Positions 50,970 to 61,158 of a stretch of DNA of 64,000 nt are shown here, one piece after another (within the stretch, counting starts at the first letter, position 1; every line of letters starts with the position of its first letter). Location of the stretch: positions 62,001 through 126,000 of the forward strand of contig CAWJAF010000009.1 in NCBI GenBank assembly GCA_963840785.1, given 5' to 3'. The position numbers were made by a program, and so were the translations under genes. This stretch comes from JALYOK01 sp963840785 (GTDB lineage Bacteria; Pseudomonadota; Gammaproteobacteria; Burkholderiales; JALYOK01). The notes beneath the pieces are model-generated. The model was not told where the DNA came from. It worked only from the letters and a program-made list of their open reading frames with translations, and did not search any database.

Positions 50970-52040
50970 ATGAAAATTGCGATATTGCCAGGTGACGGCA
51001 TTGGTCACGAGATTATGGTTGAAGCACTGCGCGTGTTGGACGTTTTACGCGCAGATGGTTTAAAATTCGAAACGGAAAAAGCCTCTGTTGGTGGTACAGC
51101 CTTTGATGAAACCGGCATGCCGTTGCCGAATGCAACCTTGAAGCTTTGCCAACAAGCGGACGCGGTGTTGTTCGGTTCGGTCGGCGGCACGCAATACGAT
51201 GCGCTGCCTCGCGACAAGCGGCCGGAGCAGGCGATTCTCGGGTTGCGCAAAAATATGCAGCTCTTCGCCAACCTTCGCCCCGCCTTGCTTTACCCGGAAT
51301 TAGCAAACGCGTCGAGCTTAAAACCGGAAATCGTCGCCGGATTGGATTTGATGATCATCCGCGAACTGACCGGTGACATTTATTTTGGTCAACCGCGTGG
51401 TATACACAAAGACGCGAACGGCGAGCGCGTCGGCGTCAATACGATGACTTATCGCGAATCGGAAATTCGCCGCATCGCCCACGTGGGTTTTCAAACGGCG
51501 ATGAAGCGCGGCAAGCGTTTGTGCTCGGTCGACAAAATGAATGTGTTGGAGACCACGCAGTTATGGCGCGATGTGGTGATCGAAGTTGCGAAGGAATATC
51601 CGCAAGTCGAGTTAAGTCACATATTGGTCGACAATTGCGCGATGCAGTTGGTGCGCAATCCGAAGCAATTCGACACGCTGGTGACGGGTAATATGTTCGG
51701 CGATATTCTGTCGGACGAAGCCTCGATGTTGACGGGATCGATTGGCATGTTGCCGTCGGCGTCGCTGGATGCCAATAACAAAGGTTTGTACGAGCCGATC
51801 CACGGCTCTGCGCCGGACATTGCGGGGAAAGGCGTCGCAAATCCGTTGGCGATGATGCTGTCCGCAGCGATGATGTTGCGCTATACATTCAGCAAAATGG
51901 ATGAGGCGAATCGGATTGAGAACGCCGTGCGCCAAGTATTGTCACACGGCTATCGTACCGGTGATATTTTCGAGCCAGGGTTGAAGAAGGTCGGCACTAG
52001 GGAAATGGGTGATGCGGTGGTCAAAGCAATACAAGGATGA
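50970..52040 (+). CDS. leuB: 3-isopropylmalate dehydrogenase
   Basis: 356 residues; oxidises and decarboxylates 3-isopropylmalate with NAD+, third committed step of leucine synthesis. Motifs: AILPGDGIGHEIMVEALRVL, MIIRELTGDIYFGQPRG, SVDKMNVLETTQLWRDV and the NAD loop TGSIGMLPSASLD/GSAPDIAGKGVANPLA. It follows leuD by nine bases (AGAAGAACA before the ATG). Its stop codon is embedded in the left arm of an inverted repeat. Confidence 0.97.
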   Translation: MKIAILPGDGIGHEIMVEALRVLDVLRADGLKFETEKASVGGTAFDETGMPLPNATLKLCQQADAVLFGSVGGTQYDALPRDKRPEQAILGLRKNMQLFANLRPALLYPELANASSLKPEIVAGLDLMIIRELTGDIYFGQPRGIHKDANGERVGVNTMTYRESEIRRIAHVGFQTAMKRGKRLCSVDKMNVLETTQLWRDVVIEVAKEYPQVELSHILVDNCAMQLVRNPKQFDTLVTGNMFGDILSDEASMLTGSIGMLPSASLDANNKGLYEPIHGSAPDIAGKGVANPLAMMLSAAMMLRYTFSKMDEANRIENAVRQVLSHGYRTGDIFEPGLKKVGTREMGDAVVKAIQG

Positions 52041-52183
52041 AGGCGGAGGGATGAAGGATGAAAAATATTGGATGCCTAGGCTAGGCGGCAGTGTTCATGC
52101 GGCTTCTGGCGCGGCATGGGCTGCAACCCAGGCAGGATAGGGCTTGCAGGCCGATCGTTTTTTTCATCCTCGCGCCTTCATCC
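52035..52183. repeat. Inverted-repeat element between leuB and asd
   Basis: The outer arms GGATGAAGG (52035-52043) and CCTTCATCC (52175-52183) are complementary, and so are the inner arms AGGATGAAAAA (52055-52065) and TTTTTCATCCT (52160-52170). Between them is a smaller GC-rich palindrome (GGCAGTGTTCATGCGGCTTC). Further CCTTCAAC/CCTTCATCC repeats follow to about 52211. The left arm overlaps the leuB stop codon. Confidence 0.65.
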
Positions 52184-52237
52184 GTCATCCGGGTCCTTCA
52201 ACCCTTCATCCGCAACTTAGTTTGATATGGTGTTAAC

Positions 52238-53344
52238 GTGAAAAAAGTAGGCTTAGTCGGTTGGCGCGGCATGGTCGGTTCAGTGCTGATGCAGCGAATG
52301 AACGAAGAGCGAGATTTCGATCACATCGATCCGGTTTTCTTTTCGACGTCGGTTCCGGGTAAGCCGGGTCCGAAAGAATCCAAAGGCACGCCGTTATCCG
52401 ACGGCAATGATGTCGCGCAACTTAAGGCGATGGATATCATCATCACTTGTCAGGGAGGCGACTACACCAACGGTATCTATCCGAAGTTGCGTGCCGCCGA
52501 TTGGAATGGCTATTGGATCGATGCGGCATCGGCGCTGCGTATGGATAAGGATAGCGTGATCATTCTCGATCCCGTCAATCAGCGTGTAATAAAGGATGCG
52601 CTAAAGGCCGGCGGTAAGGCCTATATCGGCGGCAATTGCACGGTGAGTTTGATGTTGATGGCGTTGTCCGGATTGTTTCAGCGTGGCTACGTCGAGTGGA
52701 TTACGGCGATGACCTACCAAGCGGCGTCCGGCGCCGGCGCGCAAAACATGCGCGAATTGATCGCGCAAATGGGCGCGACCCACGCGGCCGTCAAAGCAAA
52801 ATTGGACGATCCGGCCTCGGCAATTCTTGAAATCGACAAAGGTGTCGCCGACGCGTTGCGCGGTGATGCGATGCCGACGGACAATTTTGGTTATCCACTT
52901 GCTGGGAGCTTACTGCCCTGGATCGACAAGGATCTTGGCAATGGCCAAAGCAAAGAAGAGTGGAAGGCCATGGCCGAAGCGAACAAGATTTTGGGCATTA
53001 CCGAAAAGCCGATTCCGGTTGATGGTTTGTGTATTCGCATCGGCGCAATGCGTTGCCATAGTCAGGCATTGACCATCAAGCTCAACCGCGATTTGCCGTT
53101 GGATGAAATCGAAGGCATGTTAGCTGCCGCCCATCCCTGGGCCAAAGTGATCCCGAACCATCGCGACGAGAGTTTGCGCGAGTTAACACCGGCCGCGGTG
53201 ACGGGAACGTTAACCACGCCGGTTGGACGTCTGCGTAAGCTCCCAATGGGTGCAGATTATCTCACTGCGTTTACGGTGGGCGATCAATTGTTGTGGGGTG
53301 CAGCCGAGCCGCTGCGCCGCATGTTGCGAATTTTGATCGAATAA
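52238..53344 (+). CDS. asd: Aspartate-semialdehyde dehydrogenase
   Basis: 368 residues; makes aspartate semialdehyde for lysine, methionine and threonine synthesis and for diaminopimelate. NADP loop VGLVGWRGMVGSVLMQRM, catalytic Cys in GGNCTVSLMLMALSGLF (near residue 136), YQAASGAGAQNMREL and the later CIRIGAMRCHSQALTIKL. The GTG start at 52238 is the one that begins this N-terminus. It ends just before a terminator-like hairpin. Confidence 0.96.
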   Translation: MKKVGLVGWRGMVGSVLMQRMNEERDFDHIDPVFFSTSVPGKPGPKESKGTPLSDGNDVAQLKAMDIIITCQGGDYTNGIYPKLRAADWNGYWIDAASALRMDKDSVIILDPVNQRVIKDALKAGGKAYIGGNCTVSLMLMALSGLFQRGYVEWITAMTYQAASGAGAQNMRELIAQMGATHAAVKAKLDDPASAILEIDKGVADALRGDAMPTDNFGYPLAGSLLPWIDKDLGNGQSKEEWKAMAEANKILGITEKPIPVDGLCIRIGAMRCHSQALTIKLNRDLPLDEIEGMLAAAHPWAKVIPNHRDESLRELTPAAVTGTLTTPVGRLRKLPMGADYLTAFTVGDQLLWGAAEPLRRMLRILIE

Positions 53345-53358
53345 TCGCATTCCGCAAT

Positions 53359-53384
53359 ACTTAGGGGTTTTCCCTAGGTTTTTC
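53359..53384 (+). terminator. Rho-independent terminator after asd
   Basis: ACTTAGGG pairs with CCCTAGGT (one G-U wobble) around a five-base loop, and TTTTTC follows. It lies 15 bases after the asd stop, so fimV is probably transcribed from its own promoter. Confidence 0.75.
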
Positions 53385-53452
53385 AAAAAATATTTTCGGT
53401 GTCAGAAACACGACATCAACGTCGCGTTCGTCCTGAAAAATCAAGATTTTGG

Positions 53453-53482
53453 TTGACATCCCTGCTCATTAGGGCGGACTAT
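53453..53482 (+). promoter_or_regulatory. Possible sigma-70 promoter for fimV
   Basis: A perfect TTGACA at 53453-53458 is followed, 18 bases on, by GACTAT (half a match to a -10 box). It lies after the asd terminator and about 70 bases before the GTG at 53550. The -10 match is weak. Confidence 0.35.
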
Positions 53483-53549
53483 TACAGTAGTTTTGAGCTT
53501 GCATCTGTAACTGATTGATGTTATTTTGAAACCTTGAGATTAACTTTGA

Positions 53550-56241
53550 GTGAATCTAGCGGATATGCGAGGAAATAAACTCTTTCGCCGCGCGGCAGTG
53601 ATTGCCGCCATTTCGATGTTGCCAAGCCTGGCTACGGCGGCCGGTTTAGGAAAGATCAATGTCATGTCTGCCTTAGGGCAGCCATTATTAGCGGAAATCG
53701 ATTTGGTCTCGGTTAGCTGCGGAAGAATTTCCGTCGCTCGCGGCTCGCCTAGCGTCGCCGGACGCGTACCGCGAGGCCAACGTTGAGTATCCCAATGGTC
53801 TCGGCGCATTTCGTTTTGTGATCGAGAAACGCGCCAGTGGTCAACCTTATTTGAAGGTTGTGACCAATCAGCCGATCAACGAACCATTCCTCGATCTGTT
53901 GATTGAGTTGAATTGGGCGTCTGGCCGATTACTGCGCGAGTATCCGGTATTGCTCGATCCGCCGGGCTACAACGTTGCGAAATCGCAAACGCCTGCAGTT
54001 ACGGCGCCGCAAGTCGTAACCGCAGAGCCGACCCCTGCGCGACAAGTCAAGCGCACATCGGCCGCAAAGGCGATGCCGGCACCGCAAGAATCCGCCCCGA
54101 ATAGTGGTAGCGCATCGGCGACCGCGAAAGCCGCTGATGTACCACTCGTTGGCAAGGAAAGCACCGATACCTACGGACCGGTTAAATTCGGCGAGACATT
54201 GCGCGGGATTGCCGAATCGACGCGCCCCGCGGAAGTGACGTTAGACCAAATGCTCGTTTCCATTTATCGCGAGAATAAAGGCGCGTTTAGCGGACGCAAC
54301 ATGAATCGGCTTAAGACGGGCATGATTTTGAAAGTCCCGGATGCCGCAGCGGCAGCCGAAGTTGCGCCAGCCGCAGCAAAACGTGAAGTTATTGCGCAAA
54401 CGGCCGATTGGAATTCTTATCGTAAACGTCTTGCTAATGTCGCTACACGCGGTCCCGCGAAGGCAAGTCAATCCGGCCAAACCGCCGGCGGTGCAATTGA
54501 TACAAGAGTGACCGATGACAAAGCGCCGCCGGATACTGGCAAGGACGTGCTGAAGTTATCCAGGGGCCAGGTAGACACGAATAAAGGCGCTGCCGGCAAG
54601 GGCGCGGAACGACTCGACGCAATGCAAGAGGAAGTTGCCGCGCGGGATCGCGCATTGCAAGACTCGCAAGCACGTATATCCGAGCTAGAAAAGCAGATTA
54701 CGGAAATGCGCCGACTGTTGGAATTGAAAGGTTCACCTGTCGCAACGGAAAAACCGCCGATGGCGGCCAAAGTGCCAGAACCTTTGCCCACTGAAAAACC
54801 GACCGCTGTAGTGACGCCTCCGCTTGAGTCCAAGCCAGCGCCCGAACTAACTCCAGTGGCACCAGCGCCTACGCAAATGGAGACTAAGCCGCCGCTCGAA
54901 ACAGAACCGGTTACGCCGAAAAAACCGAAGCGGATTGTGACTGCCCCGGAGCCTGTTCCCGAGGCCGGTTTCCTGGACGGCTTATTGGATAATCCGTTAA
55001 TTCCTGCCGCTTTTGCGGGCCTGGTCGGTTTGCTGGGCTTCTTGGGCTATCGACAATTCCGCAAACGCAAAGATGCACAGTTCGGTGCGTTCACGGCAAC
55101 CGGCGCTATTCCTGGTGGCTTTAAGATGGGGCAGGCTGCTCAACCGCCTGGGCCGGCAACGTTAACACCGGATGGTGGCAATAGCTCATTCCTCAGTGAT
55201 TTCGATAAAGTCGGCGCAGGAAATATCGATACCGACGAAGTTGATCCGGTTGCAGAAGCGGATGTTTATATCGCCTATGGCCGTGATGCGCAGGCGGAAG
55301 AAATCTTGAAAGAAGCGATGGTGAAGGACGCGTCGCGTTACGAAATCCCGCTCAAGTTGTTAGAAATTTATTCTAATCGCAAGAGCGCGCAATCGTTTGA
55401 GACGGTCGCTAAACAATTGCATGGGACTATCGGCGCGCAGCATCCGCTCTGGTCGAAAGTTGCGGAAATGGGTCGCAAGCTCGACGCAAATAATGCGCTA
55501 TATGCGCCGGTCAATATAACCTCTGTTGGTAATCGGTCTGGCGAAAGCTCCGTGATTCGTGCCGTCAATCGCGATCTGGCGCCGCCACCCAAGCCGGCAG
55601 AAGATGTACCGGCCGCGATGCGTGACACGCTTACGGTGAAAGAGCCTGTTGTTTCGAACGCCCCACTAGACTTAGATTTAGATTTTGATGCGACGGCTTC
55701 GGAACCGCGTTCAGTTACCGGCGAAAATCTTTCGCCAAACACTGGAACGCTCGATCTTGATCTGGGTTTTGACGAACAATCTCAAGGTGATATAGATCTT
55801 GGCAGTCAGAAGAACGAAGTTGGCGATCCGTTCGTATTAGATTTTGATCTTGATACGCCAAAGTCGACCGCAGTAAAGACGGAGGCTCACGAAATGTCCG
55901 CAGATCTTGGTGGTGGACTCGATTTCGAACTAGGTTCCCTCGACGAGCCGTCGCAGGCAACATCGGCGCCTAAATCTTTTGCGACTAGTTCGAGCGTGGA
56001 TTTACCGGCGTTAGATTTGGCGGACATCGATTTGAGCTTAGGTTCTGCAAGCGATAGCGGCACCGTATCCCACAGCAATGGCGGCGGGGGCTGGCAGAGC
56101 GCGGAGACGAAACTCGACCTGGCGCGCGCTTATCTCGAGATTGGCGATAAAGTTGGCGCGGTCGAAATCCTTCAAGAAGTAATCAAGGAAGGTTCGCCCG
56201 AGCAACAAGACGAAGCGAAAAAACTCGCCGCCCAAGCCTAA
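53550..56241 (+). CDS. fimV: FimV-like peptidoglycan-binding protein, frame change near 53715
   Basis: Inner-membrane hub protein of the FimV/TspA type; known roles include polar organisation, type IV pilus and type II secretion assembly. A signal peptide (AVIAAISMLPSLATAAGLGKINVM) precedes the family's ALGQPLLAEIDLVSVS. The frame then changes by one base and continues AEEFPSLAARLASPDAYREANV, then EKRASGQPYLKVVTNQPINEPFLDLLIELNWASGRLLREYPVLLDPPGY. A LysM-like segment (YGPVKFGETLRGIAEST), a coiled coil, a membrane helix (IPAAFAGLVGLLGFLGYRQF) and an acidic TPR-like C-terminus (KLDLARAYLEIGDKVGAVEILQEVIKEG) follow. Confidence 0.85.
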
Positions 56242-56264
56242 GCCGGATACACTGTGCGCTCGAA

Positions 56265-56783
56265 ATGGCGCACATGGCACTTCAACCTTCCACTCGCATT
56301 CTTCTAGGGCTGAGCTTAATTGTATTAAGTTCAGCCCTGGGACGTTATGTACTTCTGGCCGCATCTCTAATACTGGGAATTTGGTTATTTTTGAATAACG
56401 ACGCAATGACGTTTCGTTGGATTCGTCGTGCACGTTACTTACTGATCATTCCGCCGATCTTGAGTGGCTATGTCATTCCCGGTACGGGCGTTTTACCGCT
56501 GGATGTTTGGGCGCCGACCTGGGAAGGATTGGCCATGGGTGGTGTTCAATCCATGCGCCTGTTGGTGGGATTACTGGCGTTGCGCGTTGCCCTTGGTGGC
56601 TTGTCGTCAGCGCAATTGGCGCTGGGTTTCATGAAGTTATTGTCGCCCGTTGCGTGGTTAGGTTTAAACGTTGATCAAGCGGCGCGGCGTCTTTCTCTGA
56701 CCTTAGAGTACATTGATCGGTTAGACGGCCGAACGGTGCGGGATATTCTAATGGGATTTCAGCGAATTCGTTTATCGGAGTAG
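56265..56783 (+). CDS. Small membrane protein, EcfT/CbiQ-like
   Basis: 172 residues with four to five helices (ILLGLSLIVLSSALG, YVLLAASLILGIWLFL, YLLIIPPILSGYVI) and an Arg-containing segment GGVQSMRLLVGLLALRVALGGLSSAQLALGFMKLL. The SMRLL/ALxxAL region resembles the transmembrane T component of energy-coupling-factor transporters, but the usual pair of AxR motifs near the end is not obvious. It lies between fimV and truA on the same strand. Call by resemblance only. Confidence 0.45.
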   Translation: MAHMALQPSTRILLGLSLIVLSSALGRYVLLAASLILGIWLFLNNDAMTFRWIRRARYLLIIPPILSGYVIPGTGVLPLDVWAPTWEGLAMGGVQSMRLLVGLLALRVALGGLSSAQLALGFMKLLSPVAWLGLNVDQAARRLSLTLEYIDRLDGRTVRDILMGFQRIRLSE

Positions 56784-56828
56784 CGCGGTGTACTACCGGT
56801 TGTTCCATTTTAGGTACGGTTTCAATTG

Positions 56829-57629
56829 ATGAAAGTCGCTCTGGGGGTCGAATATCAGGGGGCGCGTTACTGTGGCTGGCAATCGCAAGCGAATGGGTGC
56901 GGTATTCAAGATTGCTTACAATCCGCGCTAACGAAGATCGCCGAGCATCCGGTGCAAGTTGTCTGCGCCGGCAGAACCGATACCGGCGTACATGCGATCG
57001 AGCAGGTGATCCATTTCGAAACAACCGCTACGCGTCCGCTCAGCGCTTGGGTTCGCGGAACTAATGCAAATTTACCGAACGATATTGCGACACTTTGGGC
57101 GAGTCCGGTCGAGGCAGAATTCCACGCGCGCTTCAGCGCAAAGGCGCGAAGCTATCGCTACATCCTACTCAATCGCCCGCAGCGGCCAGCCTTAGCTTCA
57201 AATCGTGTCGGTTGGTATCACCAAGAGCTTGAGCTCGATGCCATGCGACGCGCGGCGCAATGTTTTGTGGGCCGACGCGATTTCAGTGCCTTTCGATCGT
57301 CCGAATGCCAGGCAAAATCACCGATCAGGACGCTGTATTCATTTCAAATCGAGCGATTAAATGATTACGTGATATTCGACCTTCACGCCGACGGATTTTT
57401 GCATCATATGGTACGAAATTTAATTGGCAGTTTAGTTTACGTGGGTAGCGCACGCGGGGACGCGGCGTGGATTGCAACGCTTTTGGAGAACCGTGACCGT
57501 CGCCTCGCCGCCCCGACTTTCGCTCCCGACGGGTTGTACTTGACTCGAATTGAATATGATTCCGCGTGGGCGCTGCCACAAAGGCAGGTAATGGACGAGC
57601 GGGAATTTCTTGCTGAATTGACTCCTTAA
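56829..57629 (+). CDS. truA: tRNA pseudouridine(38-40) synthase
   Basis: 266 residues; isomerises uridines 38-40 of the tRNA anticodon arm. Motifs KVALGVEYQGARYCGWQSQ, catalytic Asp in CAGRTDTGVHAIEQVIHFE (near residue 52), LNRPQRPALASNRVGWYHQ and FLHHMVRNLIGSLVYVGSAR. The ATG at 56829 sits one codon after a TTG; either is possible. trpF follows three bases later. Confidence 0.96.
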   Translation: MKVALGVEYQGARYCGWQSQANGCGIQDCLQSALTKIAEHPVQVVCAGRTDTGVHAIEQVIHFETTATRPLSAWVRGTNANLPNDIATLWASPVEAEFHARFSAKARSYRYILLNRPQRPALASNRVGWYHQELELDAMRRAAQCFVGRRDFSAFRSSECQAKSPIRTLYSFQIERLNDYVIFDLHADGFLHHMVRNLIGSLVYVGSARGDAAWIATLLENRDRRLAAPTFAPDGLYLTRIEYDSAWALPQRQVMDEREFLAELTP

Positions 57630-57632
57630 ACG

Positions 57633-58256
57633 ATGAATACACGAGTTAAGGTTTGCGGCATTACGCGGCTAGAAGACGGTCTGGCCGCCGCAAAATTGGG
57701 CGTGAACGCCATTGGATTTGTTTTTTACCCTTCAAGTCCGCGCTATGTCAATGCCGAAAGCGCAAGCCGAATCGCCGCTTCGATTCCGCCGTTTGTCAGC
57801 AGCGTCGGTCTGTTTGTCGATGCGGATGCGGCGGACGTTTTGAAGACATTACACAGTGTCCGGCTGGACTATTTACAGTTTCATGGCGACGAATCGCCTG
57901 AGTACTGCGCGCAGTTCAGCGTTCCGTTTCTGAAGGCTGTTCGTGTCAAGCCGGGTGTGGATTTGCTACAATACGCCACTTCATTTCGTGCTGCGAAAGC
58001 CTTGTTGCTCGACGCGTACGTTGAAGGCACCCACGGCGGTACGGGCCAAGAATTTGATTGGCGGCTAATTCCCGCGAATTTGCCGCTTCCGGTGATTCTT
58101 TCCGGCGGGCTTGGACCGGCGAATGTTGCCTCTGCAGTCGAATTGGTTCGGCCTTGGGCAGTCGATGTATCGAGTGGTGTCGAAGCGGCGAAAGGTATTA
58201 AGGACGCCTACAAAATAGAACAATTCATGCGAGGAGTACGCAATGCGGATGTATGA
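57633..58256 (+). CDS. trpF: Phosphoribosylanthranilate isomerase
   Basis: 207-residue beta/alpha barrel acting in the third tryptophan pathway step. The catalytic Cys lies in VKVCGITRLEDGLAAAKLGVNAIGFVFYPSSPRYV, the Asp in LLLDAYVEGTHGGTGQEFDW, and phosphate binding in VILSGGLGPANVASAVELV and VDVSSGVEAAKGIKD. It overlaps trpB by 14 bases. Confidence 0.96.
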   Translation: MNTRVKVCGITRLEDGLAAAKLGVNAIGFVFYPSSPRYVNAESASRIAASIPPFVSSVGLFVDADAADVLKTLHSVRLDYLQFHGDESPEYCAQFSVPFLKAVRVKPGVDLLQYATSFRAAKALLLDAYVEGTHGGTGQEFDWRLIPANLPLPVILSGGLGPANVASAVELVRPWAVDVSSGVEAAKGIKDAYKIEQFMRGVRNADV

Positions 58257-59442
58257 CTTACCCGATAATAGCGGGCACTTTGGGCCGTACGGTGGTATTT
58301 TTGTCGCGGAAACGCTGATGCAAGCACTCGAGCAATTACGCGTCAACTATGAGCAAATCCGCATTGATCCCGAATTCCAAGCGGAGCTTGCCTACGAGCT
58401 GAAGCACTTTGTTGGGCGCCCCAGCCCCATTTATCATTGCAAGCGCTGGTCCGAGTCATTGGGCGGTGCGCAGATATATCTGAAGCGCGAGGATCTTAAT
58501 CACACCGGTGCGCACAAGGTTAACAACACAATGGGGCAGGCGCTGTTAGCGAAGCGCATGGGTAAACCGCGCGTGATTGCAGAGACAGGTGCCGGTCAGC
58601 ATGGCGTTGCGACCGCAACGATGGCGGCACGATTCGGTCTTGAATGTGTCGTATATATGGGTTCCGAAGACATTAAACGTCAAGTACAAAATGTCTACCG
58701 CATGAAGTTGCTCGGCGCAACAGTTGTACCGGTCGAGAGCGGTTCGAAGACATTGAAAGACGCATTGAACGAAGCGATGCGCGATTGGGTGACCAATGTC
58801 GAAAACACGTTTTATATTATTGGAACCGTTGCTGGGCCGCATCCTTATCCGATGATGGTGCGCGATTTTAATTCCGTTGTCGGCAAGGAATGCCGTACGC
58901 AGATGCCCGATATGCTTGGCCGTCAGCCCGACGCGATTTTGGCCTGCGTCGGCGGCGGATCAAACGCGATGGGAATATTTTACGATTACATCACCGACGA
59001 TAAAGTTCGGCTGATTGGCGTCGAAGCCGGCGGCGTCAGTCTGGCATCGGGTAAGCATGCCGCGCCGCTTTCGATGGGATCGCCGGGTATTTTGCACGGC
59101 AACAGAACCTATCTGATGCAAGATGCGAATGGGCAGATCATGGAAACTCATTCAATCTCGGCTGGATTGGACTATCCGGGTGTTGGGCCGGAACATTCCT
59201 ATCTGAAGGATTCCGGCCGTGCGGAATATGTCGCCGTCACTGACGATGAAGCGCTGCAAGCGTTTCATGATTTGTGTCACTACGAAGGGATTATCCCGGC
59301 GTTGGAGTCCAGCCACGCAACGGCCTATGCGGCGAAGATTGCACCAACGATGGGCAAGGATAAAGTGTTGCTAGTGAATTTATCCGGGCGTGGAGATAAA
59401 GATATGCATACCGTTGCCCAAGCTTCAGGCCTTCAACTTTAA
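58243..59442 (+). CDS. trpB: Tryptophan synthase beta chain
   Basis: 399 residues; joins indole and serine. PLP lysine in REDLNHTGAHKVNNTMGQALLAKRM (near residue 92), ETGAGQHGVATATMAARFGL and GGGSNAMGIF phosphate loop. GAGGAG lies six bases before the ATG, so the start within the trpF end is well supported. It should form an alpha2-beta2 complex with TrpA. Confidence 0.97.
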   Translation: MRMYDLPDNSGHFGPYGGIFVAETLMQALEQLRVNYEQIRIDPEFQAELAYELKHFVGRPSPIYHCKRWSESLGGAQIYLKREDLNHTGAHKVNNTMGQALLAKRMGKPRVIAETGAGQHGVATATMAARFGLECVVYMGSEDIKRQVQNVYRMKLLGATVVPVESGSKTLKDALNEAMRDWVTNVENTFYIIGTVAGPHPYPMMVRDFNSVVGKECRTQMPDMLGRQPDAILACVGGGSNAMGIFYDYITDDKVRLIGVEAGGVSLASGKHAAPLSMGSPGILHGNRTYLMQDANGQIMETHSISAGLDYPGVGPEHSYLKDSGRAEYVAVTDDEALQAFHDLCHYEGIIPALESSHATAYAAKIAPTMGKDKVLLVNLSGRGDKDMHTVAQASGLQL

Positions 59443-59479
59443 CGTTACCAGAAAAATTTATAAGAAATATTAATCTCAC

Positions 59480-60286
59480 ATGTCACGCATCGCCGCAACG
59501 TTTTCCAAACTAAAAGAGCAGCGCAAAAAAGCCCTTATTCCATTTGTAACATCCGGCGATCCCTCGCCAGAACTGAGCGTGCCGCTGATGCATGCGATGG
59601 TCAAAGCGGGCGCTGATATTATTGAGTTGGGGATTCCATTTTCCGACCCAATGGCTGATGGCCCAGCGATCCAGCGCGCCAGTGAACGCGCAATTAAAAA
59701 TGGCGTGGGCGTGCGAAACGTTTTGGACTATGTCACCGAATTTCGCAAAACCAATGACGTTACGCCCGTGGTGTTAATGGGCTACGCCAATCCGATCGAG
59801 CATATGGGATACGAATTGTTTGCCATTGCGGCACGCGCCAGTGGTGTGGATGGCGTCTTGGTGGTGGACTATCCGCCGGAGGAAGGCGGCGATCTTTTTA
59901 AATATTTGGATGCCCATCAATTGGATCCGATTTTCTTGTTGGCGCCTACATCAAGTGACGCACGAATCGCCGCGGTCGGGAAATTGGCTCGCGGTTACGT
60001 TTATTACGTGTCACTTAAAGGGGTTACGGGCGCAGCGAATATCGACTTAACCGAGGTCGCGGCCAAGTTGCCGCAAATCAAATCGGCTACCAATCTACCG
60101 GTCGGGGTCGGTTTCGGTATTCGTGATGCCGCGACGGCGAAATCAGTTGCCGGTATTGCCGACGCTGTTGTAATCGGTAGCCGAATTATTCAAGAAATCG
60201 AGAGCTCCAACGCGGCCAACGTGCTGGAAAACGTTGCACAACTTCTGAGTGGAATCCGTACTGCAATGGACAGCAACCGTCCATGA
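59480..60286 (+). CDS. trpA: Tryptophan synthase alpha chain
   Basis: 268 residues; cleaves indole-glycerol phosphate and channels indole to TrpB. The catalytic Glu and Asp are in ADIIELGIPFSDPMADGPAIQRAS; VYYVSLKGVTGA and VGVGFGIRDAATAKSVAGIADAVVIGSRII complete the family. ATG 59480; the stop overlaps accD (ATGA). Confidence 0.97.
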   Translation: MSRIAATFSKLKEQRKKALIPFVTSGDPSPELSVPLMHAMVKAGADIIELGIPFSDPMADGPAIQRASERAIKNGVGVRNVLDYVTEFRKTNDVTPVVLMGYANPIEHMGYELFAIAARASGVDGVLVVDYPPEEGGDLFKYLDAHQLDPIFLLAPTSSDARIAAVGKLARGYVYYVSLKGVTGAANIDLTEVAAKLPQIKSATNLPVGVGFGIRDAATAKSVAGIADAVVIGSRIIQEIESSNAANVLENVAQLLSGIRTAMDSNRP

Positions 60287-61158
60287 GTTGGTTCAAGAAA
60301 TTACTCCCGCCACGCATCAAGCGCGACGCTGGCGCCGGAAAGAAGGCGACCGTTCCGGAGGGGTTGTGGATTAAGTGCTCCTCCTGCGATGCGGTGTTGT
60401 ATCGTGCAGACCTCGAAAAAAATCTAAACGTTTGCCCGAAATGCAGTCATCACAATCGGCTTGGCGCCCGTGCTCGCCTTGAATTGCTGTTGGACGAAGA
60501 AACGCGATTTGAAATCGGCGCGGATATTTATCCCGTCGATAGCTTGAAGTTTAAGGACAGCCGAAAGTACCCGGAGCGCCTGGAAGAAGCGCAGAAATCG
60601 ACCGGTGAAACCGATGCGTTAGTCGTCCTGCAAGGCACGATAAAGTCGGTGCCTTTGGTCGCTGCCGCGTTTGAGTTCGATTTCATCGGCGGCTCGATGG
60701 GGTCTGTGGTCGGCGAGCGCTTCGCCCAAGGTGTTGAGGCGGCCATTGAGCAGCGACTTGCGTTCGTTTGTTTTTCGACGAGTGGCGGCGCGCGCATGCA
60801 GGAAGGCTTGTTTTCGTTAATGCAGATGGCGAAAACAAGCGCTGCGCTCGCATTACTCGCTGAAGCGAAATTGCCCTATATCTCGGTGCTCACCGATCCG
60901 ACCATGGGCGGCGTATCCGCAAGCTTCGCGATGTTCGGCGACGTAAATATCGCCGAACCTGGCGCCCTGATTGGATTTGCAGGCCCTCGCGTGATCGAGC
61001 AAACGGTGCGCGAGACGTTGCCCGATGGCTTTCAACGTGCCGAATTCTTGCTGGAAAAAGGCGCGATCGATATGATCGTCGACCGTCGCGAAATGCGCGA
61101 TAAATTGGCGAGTCTGATCACCCTGATGATGCGACAACCGGCCCTTGCTGCGACCTAG
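60283..61158 (+). CDS. accD: Acetyl-CoA carboxylase carboxyltransferase beta subunit
   Basis: 291 residues; with AccA moves the carboxyl group from biotin to acetyl-CoA, the first step of fatty acid synthesis. An N-terminal zinc ribbon with four cysteines (KCSSCDAVL and NVCPKCSHHN) is followed by the crotonase-like domain (FDFIGGSMGSVVGERF, STSGGARMQEG, DPTMGGVSASFA, GFAGPRVIEQTV). Start overlaps trpA by four bases. Confidence 0.97.
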   Translation: MSWFKKLLPPRIKRDAGAGKKATVPEGLWIKCSSCDAVLYRADLEKNLNVCPKCSHHNRLGARARLELLLDEETRFEIGADIYPVDSLKFKDSRKYPERLEEAQKSTGETDALVVLQGTIKSVPLVAAAFEFDFIGGSMGSVVGERFAQGVEAAIEQRLAFVCFSTSGGARMQEGLFSLMQMAKTSAALALLAEAKLPYISVLTDPTMGGVSASFAMFGDVNIAEPGALIGFAGPRVIEQTVRETLPDGFQRAEFLLEKGAIDMIVDRREMRDKLASLITLMMRQPALAAT

